Origin: Chryseosolibacter sp964563295
Lineage (GTDB): Bacteria > Bacteroidota > Bacteroidia > Cytophagales > Cyclobacteriaceae
Reading direction: 5' to 3'
Length of the DNA stretch: 64,000 nucleotides
Assembly: GCA_964563295.1 (NCBI GenBank)
Contig: CAZLWX010000005.1
Coordinates: 1 to 64,000 of the forward strand
The notes beneath the pieces are model-generated. The model ran no database searches. It was not told where the DNA came from and saw only the letters and a program-made list of their open reading frames with translations. This document shows, one piece after another, positions 15,933 through 22,686 of this stretch (position 1 is its first letter; the number at the start of each line of letters is the position of its first letter). The position numbers and the translations under genes are program-made.

Positions 15933-16556
15933 TCAGTGCTTCCGCCAATCGAAGGTGTTGATCAGGTGCATCACATCCTTCTTCATATATTCAATGGCCG
16001 GCGCCAGCGAATCATTCTGGACTTTGGTATTGAAGTACAGTGCACCGCGAAGAAAATTGGTGGTTGAATCGGTGATGGTAAACTGGAATTGACTCGGTAC
16101 CTCACCTTCGAGTTCAGCAATGACGGCGGTATGGCCGGCCTCATTTCGGGTGATAACCTCATCGATCGCGTAGGCTTTGATTTGATGTTTGGCGGTGAGG
16201 GTGTAGGCGTCATTGAGGAATTCTTGCAGAAGCTTTTGGCTGTGATTGACCTTCTTATAGGTGACGTGTATAGTGGAATTCAAGGTTGGATAATACAACT
16301 CAATCCAGTATCGTTCGTTCAATCGCGAAGTGTCGTCGAGCAGTCGCGCGTGTATCGAGTATTCGAAGGTGTATGGAAACGTGTCAGGCAACGGTCGGTA
16401 GGATGGTTCGGGCAGTTCAAGGCGATTGTATCCCAGCGGCTTTGGCAAGTAGGTGCGATCGCATGCGCCGGCAAAAATAACAACCAGTAAAACTGTAACC
16501 CGGAAGACGTAACCGGGGCATTTTCGGGTGCTTATGTTATTGCACTTTCGGTTCAT
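15933..16556 (-). CDS. gldD: gliding motility lipoprotein GldD
   Basis: The 207-residue protein has a lipoprotein signal with a lipobox at Cys32 (IFAGAC) followed by the GldD hallmark YLPKPLGYNRLELPEPSY. Other family-like parts are the WIELYYPTLNSTIHVTYK strand pair and the end SLAPAIEYMKKDVMHLINTF. GldD is required for gliding and secretion in Flavobacterium johnsoniae and works with GldE. Here its start overlaps the end of gldE by 20 bases, so the two are translationally coupled. The order mutY-ssb-gldE-gldD is the usual Bacteroidota arrangement, which strengthens the call. Confidence 0.93.
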   Translation of the reverse strand: MNRKCNNISTRKCPGYVFRVTVLLVVIFAGACDRTYLPKPLGYNRLELPEPSYRPLPDTFPYTFEYSIHARLLDDTSRLNERYWIELYYPTLNSTIHVTYKKVNHSQKLLQEFLNDAYTLTAKHQIKAYAIDEVITRNEAGHTAVIAELEGEVPSQFQFTITDSTTNFLRGALYFNTKVQNDSLAPAIEYMKKDVMHLINTFDWRKH

Positions 16557-17850
16557 GGACTTCCACTCGAACTTTCTTTATGCGCTTTTGATCAACTGCC
16601 TCCACAACCATTGACAGTGGTCCCATCGTGATTTTTTCTCCGACTTCCGGCATCGTCCTGTTATGCTGAAGAATAACGCCGCTGAGCGATTCATTGATCC
16701 CCCGTAAGGGATAAAACATTCCGGGATTGACGTTCAACACGCGACAAAATTCGTATACCGAGGTCTTGCCGTCGAATACATACGTGTGCTCGTCCAGGCG
16801 CTGATAACGGGACCCGATTTCATCAAATTCATCATTGATGTCTCCAAGGATTTCCTCGATGATGTCTTCCAGCGTTATCAAACCCAGCGTGCGACCCTGC
16901 TGGTTGACCACCAATGCTATATGAACGCGTTTTTCCTGGAAATCTTTCAGCAGAAAGTCGATCTTCTTCGATTCCTGCTCGAAATACCCCGACCGAATGA
17001 GCTTTCGCCAATCAAAATCCCGGCCTTCTCCAAGGAAAGGCAACAGGTCCTTGATGTAAAGCAACCCGATGATGTTGTCAAGAGAGCCATCGCAGACGGG
17101 GATCCTCGAATACCCCGATTTGCGGATGAATTCCATCAGTTCATGAAAGTTGACCGATACGTCGACAAATGAGATTTCCGTACGCGGCCGCATGACTTGT
17201 TTCACGCGAAGGGTACCGAAGTTGACAATCCCCTCGAGGATCTCTTTTTCGCCCTCGACGGGCTCGTTATCGATCGTTGCCAGCTGAAGCGCGCTGGTGA
17301 ATTCCTCAACGGATTTTTGTTCGGACTTCGATAGCAGGATTCGTTCAACACTCAACGACATTCGAAGGATGGGTGCCACAATCGGACGCAGCAATGCCAC
17401 GAGTCCGGCAACGGCCCGCGCATTTCTACTCACTATCCTGCTCGCGACCGCACTGCCATAAATTTTAGCCAGGATAACTCCGAACAGTCCAAAACCAAGT
17501 GCCAGCAGGACCATCCAGATTAGCAACGCCGGGCGTGAGGCGCTAACCTCCGCGTTCCATGCAAAGGAGGCCATAGTTATCACCGCCGCAGCAACCAGGA
17601 GTGCATACTTGCACGTTGTCAGCACAGTCAGCAACAACCGCGGATCCTTCAGGAGTTTCGATACAATTTGTTCCCGTTTGCTGCTACTGGTTCTCCAGCG
17701 CTCGATCTCTTCCGCTTTCAGCGCAAAGAAGGCTGCTTCAAGACTTGACACCCAGCCGGACAGAATCAGCAGCAGGGCAGTGATCAAAAAATATAACAGA
17801 CTTTGGTCTGATAAGATATGCAGTAAGCTATAACTGGGAGGCTCGTCCAA
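16537..17850 (-). CDS. gldE: gliding motility-associated protein GldE (CNNM/CBS/CorC family)
   Basis: The 437-residue protein has an N-terminal DUF21/CNNM transmembrane domain with three or four hydrophobic segments (LLYFLITALLLILSGWVSSL, LLVAAAVITM, LLIWMVLLALGFGLFGVILA). It then has a CBS pair (VKQVMRPRTEISFVDV and FLLKDFQEKRVHIALVVNQQ with GLITLEDIIEEILGDI) and a C-terminal CorC_HlyC domain. It resembles magnesium/cobalt efflux proteins, but the gldE-gldD context and N-terminal layout mark it as GldE. It suppresses loss of GldB in Flavobacterium, a known genetic link. It lies 23 bases after ssb in one transcript. Confidence 0.92.
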   Translation of the reverse strand: MDEPPSYSLLHILSDQSLLYFLITALLLILSGWVSSLEAAFFALKAEEIERWRTSSSKREQIVSKLLKDPRLLLTVLTTCKYALLVAAAVITMASFAWNAEVSASRPALLIWMVLLALGFGLFGVILAKIYGSAVASRIVSRNARAVAGLVALLRPIVAPILRMSLSVERILLSKSEQKSVEEFTSALQLATIDNEPVEGEKEILEGIVNFGTLRVKQVMRPRTEISFVDVSVNFHELMEFIRKSGYSRIPVCDGSLDNIIGLLYIKDLLPFLGEGRDFDWRKLIRSGYFEQESKKIDFLLKDFQEKRVHIALVVNQQGRTLGLITLEDIIEEILGDINDEFDEIGSRYQRLDEHTYVFDGKTSVYEFCRVLNVNPGMFYPLRGINESLSGVILQHNRTMPEVGEKITMGPLSMVVEAVDQKRIKKVRVEVHEPKVQ

Positions 17851-17873
17851 GAGGTGTAGTCGTTAGTTCAACA

Positions 17874-18323
17874 TCAGAATGGCAGATCATCGGAACCTGA
17901 GTCCGCCGTGGGGGCTACATAGCCACCACCAGATTCACTGGTTGTCCGTTCAGTACTTCGGTTGCCTGCATCACCGGCACTGTTACCGCCTCCGCGGCTT
18001 CCCAGCATCGTCATATTGTCGGCAATAATTTCGGTTGTGTACCGGGTAACGCCTTCCTTCTCCCAGGACCGGGTCCTAAGTTTTCCTTCAATGTAAACCA
18101 GGTCGCCCTTGTGAAGATACTTCTGAGCAATTTCGGCAAGCCCGCGCCATAGCACGATATTATGCCATTCGGTCGTCTCCCTCCGCTCACCGGTTGTGCG
18201 GTCCTTGTAAGACTCTGACGTTGCAAGCGAGAAGTTGGCCACCATTGCGCCGTTATCAAGATTTCTAACTTCCGGTTCTTTGCCAAGACGACCAACCAGG
18301 ATGACTTTGTTTACTCCAGACAT
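17874..18323 (-). CDS. ssb: single-stranded DNA-binding protein
   Basis: The 149-residue protein has an OB fold (MSGVNKVILVGRLGKEPEVR, then ATSESYKDRTTGERRETTEW and HNIVLWRGLAEIAQKYLHKG), a Gly/Ser-rich disordered linker and the acidic tip SDDLPF that recruits partner proteins. It coats single-stranded DNA in replication, repair and recombination. The gene sits between mutY and gldE in the usual Bacteroidota order. A perfect -7 box lies about 30 bases upstream, so ssb-gldE-gldD may have a promoter separate from mutY. Confidence 0.96.
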   Translation of the reverse strand: MSGVNKVILVGRLGKEPEVRNLDNGAMVANFSLATSESYKDRTTGERRETTEWHNIVLWRGLAEIAQKYLHKGDLVYIEGKLRTRSWEKEGVTRYTTEIIADNMTMLGSRGGGNSAGDAGNRSTERTTSESGGGYVAPTADSGSDDLPF

Positions 18324-18352
18324 ATTGTACTCTTAAGGGTTTGTAAGGGTAA

Positions 18353-18360
18353 CAAAAGTA
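18353..18360 (-). promoter_or_regulatory. candidate -7 promoter box for ssb
   Basis: Read on the minus strand this is TACTTTTG, an exact TAnnTTTG match, 29 bases upstream of the ssb ATG and between mutY and ssb. A -33 element is not obvious. Confidence 0.45.
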
Positions 18361-18375
18361 CCACCTTTCAGCTAA

Positions 18376-19434
18376 CTATAAAAGGTATTCATCGGCGAGA
18401 AAACGGTTTACCAGGACAGGTTTCGGCAACTGCGCAATTTGACGGAAAGAATAAAAAGCAGCATTTTTTTCCATGACCCTGCCACTTTTGCGAGTCTTTA
18501 CAACGATAAAGCGGCTGAAGATTGTTTGGTGGCTGAGAATATGTTTATAAAGTCCCGAAACCCGTACATTCCCCGTCTTGCCGATGAGCTTTTTGAGCGG
18601 TTCCTCGGTCATGATTTTTTGCACTGACAATGGCCTTGATTTCTCAATGAGATTAAAATCGAATAAGCCAAGCCAGATGTCTTTTTCCTGCCGCTGACGC
18701 ATGAGCAGTGAGCGACCTTTCTCAACGACCACGTAATAGAAATACCGTTTGCGGTTTTTGAGAGACCGTATCTTCACCGGAAGGTGTTCCTGCAATCCAT
18801 TTTTCCGCGCAAAGCAATCGGCAGAAAAAACACAGCTGGCACATTTTGGATTTTTTGGCGTACAAACCAGGGCACCGAGCTCCATCACGCCCTGATTGTG
18901 CAAGTGTGGGTGGTCATGCGAGATAAGATCATTAGCCAGAGCACTGAATTCACGTTTGCCCTTTGGAGAGTTAATCGGTGTGTCAATCCCGATGACACGT
19001 GACAACAGGCGAAAGACGTTACCGTCAACAACGGCGACCGGAATTCCAAATGAGATTGATGCTATTGCGGCCGCCGTGTATTCTCCGATGCCGGGCAACG
19101 TCAGCAACTCGTCGTATGATTGCGGAAAGTTGCCGCCGTATTTTTTTGTCACCACTTTGGCACACGCGTGCAGGTTCCTGGCCCGGGTATAGTATCCCAG
19201 TCCTTGCCAGAGGCGTAATACCTGACGAGGTGAAGCGGCGGCGAGTTTTGCTATCGTTGGGAATCGCCTGACAAATTGCTGGTAGTACGGCAGTCCTTGA
19301 TCAACTCTCGTTTGTTGCAGGATTATTTCGGAAAGCCAGATCTTATAGGGGTCTTTGGTGGCGCGCCAGGGAAGCTCTCGCCGGTTGTTTTCGTACCACT
19401 TAACGACTTTTTCAGAAAAATAACGTTTGTCCAT
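18376..19434 (-). CDS. mutY: A/G-specific adenine glycosylase MutY
   Basis: MutY removes adenine mispaired with 8-oxoguanine. The catalytic glutamate lies in KIWLSEIILQQTRV, the helix-hairpin-helix is LPGIGEYTAAAIAS, and the catalytic aspartate is in AVVDGNVFRLLSR. The iron-sulfur cysteines are visible in VCTPKNPKCASCVFSADC, and a C-terminal NUDIX-like domain recognises 8-oxoG. I prefer the start MDKRYFSEKVVKWYENN at 19434, which gives 352 residues; the frame could also begin at 19458. It is the first gene of the mutY-ssb-gldE-gldD block and diverges from the HU gene. Confidence 0.95.
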   Translation of the reverse strand: MDKRYFSEKVVKWYENNRRELPWRATKDPYKIWLSEIILQQTRVDQGLPYYQQFVRRFPTIAKLAAASPRQVLRLWQGLGYYTRARNLHACAKVVTKKYGGNFPQSYDELLTLPGIGEYTAAAIASISFGIPVAVVDGNVFRLLSRVIGIDTPINSPKGKREFSALANDLISHDHPHLHNQGVMELGALVCTPKNPKCASCVFSADCFARKNGLQEHLPVKIRSLKNRKRYFYYVVVEKGRSLLMRQRQEKDIWLGLFDFNLIEKSRPLSVQKIMTEEPLKKLIGKTGNVRVSGLYKHILSHQTIFSRFIVVKTRKSGRVMEKNAAFYSFRQIAQLPKPVLVNRFLADEYLL

Positions 19435-19480
19435 CCCCCTGATAATCAATTTTTTCAATATTCATTTTTTAATCTGGGAA

Positions 19481-19497
19481 GGCAAAGTAAATTTGCC
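19481..19497. repeat. short inverted repeat between mutY and the HU gene
   Basis: GGCAAA and TTTGCC form perfect 6-bp arms around a 5-base spacer in the divergent mutY/HU promoter region. It could be an operator, or it could be chance given the short arms. Confidence 0.3.
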
Positions 19498-19531
19498 CCT
19501 CCCGGAAAAAAATTGACTTAAAACTACTACC

Positions 19532-19837
19532 GTGACCAAAGCAGATATTATTAACGAGATCGCAGAAAAGACAGGCGTAGACAAGGCCGATGTGACGGCG
19601 TCTGTTGAGGCTTTCTTTAGTGTGGTGAAGAGCTCCATGTCCAACGGCAACAATATTTACATCCGTGGTTTTGGAAGTTTTATCAACAAGAAGAGGAAGA
19701 AGAAAATTGCCAGGAACATCTCGCGAAATACTGCCCTTGTCATCGACGAACATTTTATTCCGAGCTTCAAGCCCGCCAAGATCTTTATCAACAAGATCAA
19801 GAATAGCGAAAAGGTAAAGCAGCTGGCGGAAAAATAG
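19532..19837 (+). CDS. HU family DNA-binding protein
   Basis: The 101-residue protein starts at a GTG and reads MTKADIINEIAEKTGVDKAD, then FGSFINKKRKKKIARN with the DNA-intercalating arm region, and ends PAKIFINKIKNSEKV. It matches HU/IHF proteins, which bend and compact DNA as dimers. The normal HU arm motif FGxFxxxxRxxRxGRNPxTG is here replaced by FGSFINKKRKKKIARNISRN, with a lysine-rich arm and no GRNP, as seen in one Bacteroidota HU branch. The C-terminal tail is extended. The gene is divergent from mutY. Confidence 0.93.
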   Translation: MTKADIINEIAEKTGVDKADVTASVEAFFSVVKSSMSNGNNIYIRGFGSFINKKRKKKIARNISRNTALVIDEHFIPSFKPAKIFINKIKNSEKVKQLAEK

Positions 19838-19876
19838 CCCCGTGTCTTGTTGTTTTGACCTCGATTATTGCGCTTT

Positions 19877-20686
19877 ATGAATAAGACGCGTTTGATCCTT
19901 ATTGTCAGCTGCGCGATACTCATCTTCCTGCTGTTTCAACTCCCCAAGAGTGTAGTGGAGAACGAAAATGAAATGGTGACGAGTAACGCCGACACCATCG
20001 CATCCCACATTCAGGACTTCGCCCAGACTCCGGTGGAGGTGAGAGAGAAGATCGCACATTACCGGGCCTTGATTCAGGCGGATGCGGAAAATGAAAAAAA
20101 TGCTATCTTTGCCGACTCTTTGGCAGCCCTGTATAATACTGCAAGTCAGTTTGATAGCGCGGGCTGGTATGCCGAGGTAGCTGCAAGGTCTTTCAATGAC
20201 GTGGGCAGCTGGCTGAAGGCGGCAGACAGCTACTACCAGGCTTATACGCTGGCGGTAGATCCCGCGAGGCAGGCCACGTTTGCAGGAAAAGCCCAGGAGT
20301 ATTATCAAAAAGTGTTGACTGCGCAGCCCCGGAACCTGGATGTCAAGACAAAGATGGCGATGACATACCTGACGTCGCCAAATCCGATGCAGGGCATCAC
20401 GATGCTGCGGGAAGTGTTGCAGGCCGACCCGAAAAATGAAGGAGCGTTGTTCAATATGGGCATGCTCTCCATTCAGTCGGGCCAATACGACCGGGCAATA
20501 GAACGGCTGGAAGAACTGCTCGAAGTGAATCCCGATCACATTCAAGGCAACCTGTTGCTTGGGATCGCCTGGATGAACAAAGGTGAAACCGGGAAAGCCA
20601 GGCAGCAATTCGAAAAAGTAAAAAGATTGGATAGGGATCCGGCTGTGCAAGCGACCGTGGATTCGTATCTGGAGGAATTAAAATAA
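19877..20686 (+). CDS. membrane-anchored tetratricopeptide repeat protein
   Basis: I start at the ATG at 19877 (MNKTRLILIVSCAILIFLLF), which gives a single N-terminal membrane segment. The rest is helical, with at least three TPR-like units in the C-terminal half (TKMAMTYLTSPNPMQGITML, AD-P-KNEGALFNMGMLSIQSG, NPDHIQGNLLLGIAWMNKGE). TPR proteins act as scaffolds, and proteins of this type sit between HU and RNase G in Bacteroidota genomes. The specific partner is unknown. The frame can be opened upstream at a TTG that I consider less likely. It lies 39 bases after the HU gene. Confidence 0.8.
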   Translation: MNKTRLILIVSCAILIFLLFQLPKSVVENENEMVTSNADTIASHIQDFAQTPVEVREKIAHYRALIQADAENEKNAIFADSLAALYNTASQFDSAGWYAEVAARSFNDVGSWLKAADSYYQAYTLAVDPARQATFAGKAQEYYQKVLTAQPRNLDVKTKMAMTYLTSPNPMQGITMLREVLQADPKNEGALFNMGMLSIQSGQYDRAIERLEELLEVNPDHIQGNLLLGIAWMNKGETGKARQQFEKVKRLDRDPAVQATVDSYLEELK

Positions 20687-20698
20687 TCATTCACTAAA

Positions 20699-20715
20699 CC
20701 CGCAGGTTGTGCGGG
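20699..20715 (+). promoter_or_regulatory. small hairpin in the leader of the AURKAIP1-like gene
   Basis: CCCGCA and TGCGGG form a perfect 6-bp GC-rich stem with a 5-base loop, followed by AGAAAAAA and then the ATG 18 bases on. There is no T tract, so it is not a terminator. It might influence translation of the tiny basic protein that follows. Confidence 0.3.
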
Positions 20716-20733
20716 AGAAAAAACACATCAACT

Positions 20734-20823
20734 ATGCCAAGCGGAAAAAAAAGGAAAAAACACAAGATGGCGACGCATAAGCGAAAAAAGCGTCTCAGAA
20801 AGAACAGACATAAGAAGAAGTAA
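20734..20823 (+). CDS. AURKAIP1/COX24-like small basic (ribosome-associated) protein, 29 aa
   Basis: A 29-codon frame encodes MPSGKKRKKHKMATHKRKKR followed by LRKNRHKKK, more than half Lys and Arg. Near-identical small proteins annotated as AURKAIP1/COX24-domain proteins occur across Bacteroidota, and the mitochondrial homologue AURKAIP1 is the small-subunit ribosomal protein mS38. I infer that this is a ribosomal or ribosome-associated peptide. It sits between the TPR gene and RNase G, the same neighbourhood I know from other Bacteroidota. The call rests on the strong sequence match to the remembered family pattern. Confidence 0.85.
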   Translation: MPSGKKRKKHKMATHKRKKRLRKNRHKKK

Positions 20824-20876
20824 TTCCGGCATTGCCGTCTATAGACATCATTTTTTTAATTTAACCATTCTACGTT

Positions 20877-22433
20877 TTGAGTAACGAACTAATAATTAGT
20901 GCAACTCAGGACGGATGTCGTATAGCCCTTCTTAAAGACAAGACGCTTGTAGAGTTTCATCAGGAAGCAGAAGGAAGCAAGTTCACCGTGGGTGATATAT
21001 TCCTGGGAACCGTGAAGAAAGTGGTTCCGGGATTGAATGCAGCCTTCATCGATGTGGGTTACGAAAAAGACGCTTTCCTGCATTACCTTGATCTGGGGCC
21101 GCAGTTTAGTTCACTGCAGAAGTTTACCAAACTGGTCCGCGGAAAAAAGATCAACGGAACAAGACTCGACAAGTTCCACCCGGAACCGGACATCGACAAG
21201 CACGGGAAGATCACCCAGCAGCTGTCGAAGAACCAAATGTTACCGGTGCAGATTGTAAAGGAGCCGATCTCCACAAAAGGGCCGCGATTATCCTGTGAGT
21301 TATCACTGGCGGGACGATACCTGGTACTGGTACCGTTTTCCAACGCCGTAAGCGTATCCAAGAAGATCACCAGCAGCGAGGAAAGAAAACGCCTCCTGCG
21401 ACTGATCCAGTCCATTAAGCCTGAAAATTTTGGCGTAATTATCCGAACAGTTGCGGAGAACAAGGAAGTAGCCGAACTCGACCGCGACTTGCGCAACCTG
21501 GTGAAAACCTGGGAGGAAGGCATGACGCGTTTGCCACATGCCCACCCGCGCGAAAAAGTAATTGGCGAATTGGACAAAACTTCCTCATTGTTGCGAGACC
21601 TTCTCAACGAATCGTTCGACAACGTTCACGTCGATGACAAGAAAATGTATGACGAAGTCCGGGCATACATCCGAACGATCGCCCCCGACAAGGAGAAGAT
21701 CGTCAAATACTACAACGGCAAAGCAAAAATATTTGAGCACTACGGCATCGAACGACAGATCAAATCGGCGTTCGGTCAAACGGTAAGCCTCAGAAACGGC
21801 GGCTACCTCATCATCGAGCACACAGAAGCGCTCCACGTGATCGACGTCAACAGCGGGAATAAGTCCACCCGCGAAGAATCCCAGGAAACAACCGCTTTGT
21901 CCGTCAATGTTGAAGCGGCAAAAGAAATCGCACGACAGTTGCGCCTGCGCGATATGGGAGGAATCATTGTGATCGATTTCATCGACATGAGGAACCTCGA
22001 GCACAAGAAACTCATCTATAAAGTCATGCGCGAAGCCATGATGGACGACAAGGCCAAGTCCACCGTGCTGCCGCTCTCTAAATTCGGACTCATGCAGATC
22101 ACCCGCGAGCGTGTGCGTCCCCAGATGAACATCGCCACACGGGAAGTTTGCCCGACATGCAATGGCACCGGGAAAATCTCAGCATCCATACTCACATCCG
22201 ACCTGATCGAAAAGAACCTGGAACATCTCCTGGTAAAGCAAAACGAAAAGGAGCTGATACTGGCGGTACATCCTTACCTTCACGCATACTTCACCAAGGG
22301 CTTGATCTCTCAAAGAATGCGGTGGTACTTCAAATACAAGCGCTGGATCTCACTTGTCAAAGACACCTCAATGGCGATTGTTGAATACAAATTCCTCAAT
22401 CGCGAGGGCGAAGAAATACAACTCACGAACTAA
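20877..22433 (+). CDS. rng: ribonuclease E/G family protein (RNase G)
   Basis: The 518-residue protein begins at a TTG with SNELIISATQDGCRIALLKD, the usual Bacteroidota RNase G start. An S1 RNA-binding domain follows (VGDIFLGTVKKVVPGLNAAF, YEKDAFLHYLDL). The metal-binding catalytic aspartates lie in HVIDVNSGNKS and GGIIVIDFIDMRNLEHKK. The Zn-link cysteines are in VCPTCNGTGK. It endonucleolytically processes rRNA and decays mRNA. The length fits RNase G; the long disordered degradosome tail of RNase E is absent. It closes the HU-TPR-AURKAIP1 run. Confidence 0.95.
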   Translation: MSNELIISATQDGCRIALLKDKTLVEFHQEAEGSKFTVGDIFLGTVKKVVPGLNAAFIDVGYEKDAFLHYLDLGPQFSSLQKFTKLVRGKKINGTRLDKFHPEPDIDKHGKITQQLSKNQMLPVQIVKEPISTKGPRLSCELSLAGRYLVLVPFSNAVSVSKKITSSEERKRLLRLIQSIKPENFGVIIRTVAENKEVAELDRDLRNLVKTWEEGMTRLPHAHPREKVIGELDKTSSLLRDLLNESFDNVHVDDKKMYDEVRAYIRTIAPDKEKIVKYYNGKAKIFEHYGIERQIKSAFGQTVSLRNGGYLIIEHTEALHVIDVNSGNKSTREESQETTALSVNVEAAKEIARQLRLRDMGGIIVIDFIDMRNLEHKKLIYKVMREAMMDDKAKSTVLPLSKFGLMQITRERVRPQMNIATREVCPTCNGTGKISASILTSDLIEKNLEHLLVKQNEKELILAVHPYLHAYFTKGLISQRMRWYFKYKRWISLVKDTSMAIVEYKFLNREGEEIQLTN

Positions 22434-22437
22434 CGAG

Positions 22438-22459
22438 GGAGGGGACTTTTATCCCCTCC
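22438..22459 (+). terminator. stem-loop after RNase G gene, weak terminator
   Basis: GGAGGGG pairs with CCCCTCC around an 8-base loop, directly after the stop codon, and is followed by TTGTTCTTT. The T tract is interrupted, so efficiency is uncertain. It overlaps the end of the opposing small membrane protein gene. Confidence 0.5.
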
Positions 22460-22679
22460 TTGTTCTTTCCCGCAATACCCTGACTTCCCTGGCACGCAAG
22501 TGATAGAAGTAATAAACAAATACTCCAACCAGGGGAACAAAAATGATCGTCAACGACAGGTACACCTTCGCTTTCTGGCTTATCACATCGTTTCGCTCGA
22601 TATGCGTTAGGGACACGACATTCATAGCCAGGTAAACCAACAAGAAACATCCGACAATAAGATCGATCCAGGAATCCAT
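22449..22679 (-). CDS. small two-pass membrane protein, PLDc_N-like
   Basis: The 76-residue protein (start MDSWIDLIVGCFLLVYLAMN) has two predicted membrane segments, about residues 5-22 and 40-60 (VYLSLTIIFVPLVGVFVYYF), and a basic C-terminal tail (LRAREVRVLRERTRRG). The layout recalls the PLDc_N/cardiolipin-synthase N-terminal module found as stand-alone small proteins. I have low confidence in that family name. It starts eight bases after the SprB-repeat gene stop, so it may be co-transcribed with it. The open frame extends two codons further upstream. Confidence 0.55.
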   Translation of the reverse strand: MDSWIDLIVGCFLLVYLAMNVVSLTHIERNDVISQKAKVYLSLTIIFVPLVGVFVYYFYHLRAREVRVLRERTRRG

Positions 22680-22686
22680 CTGCAAA

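Noticed and set aside
19865..20650. Long minus-strand open frame opposite the TPR gene
   Set aside because: Antisense shadow. The plus-strand product has a membrane anchor and TPR units, while the minus product has no recognisable feature.
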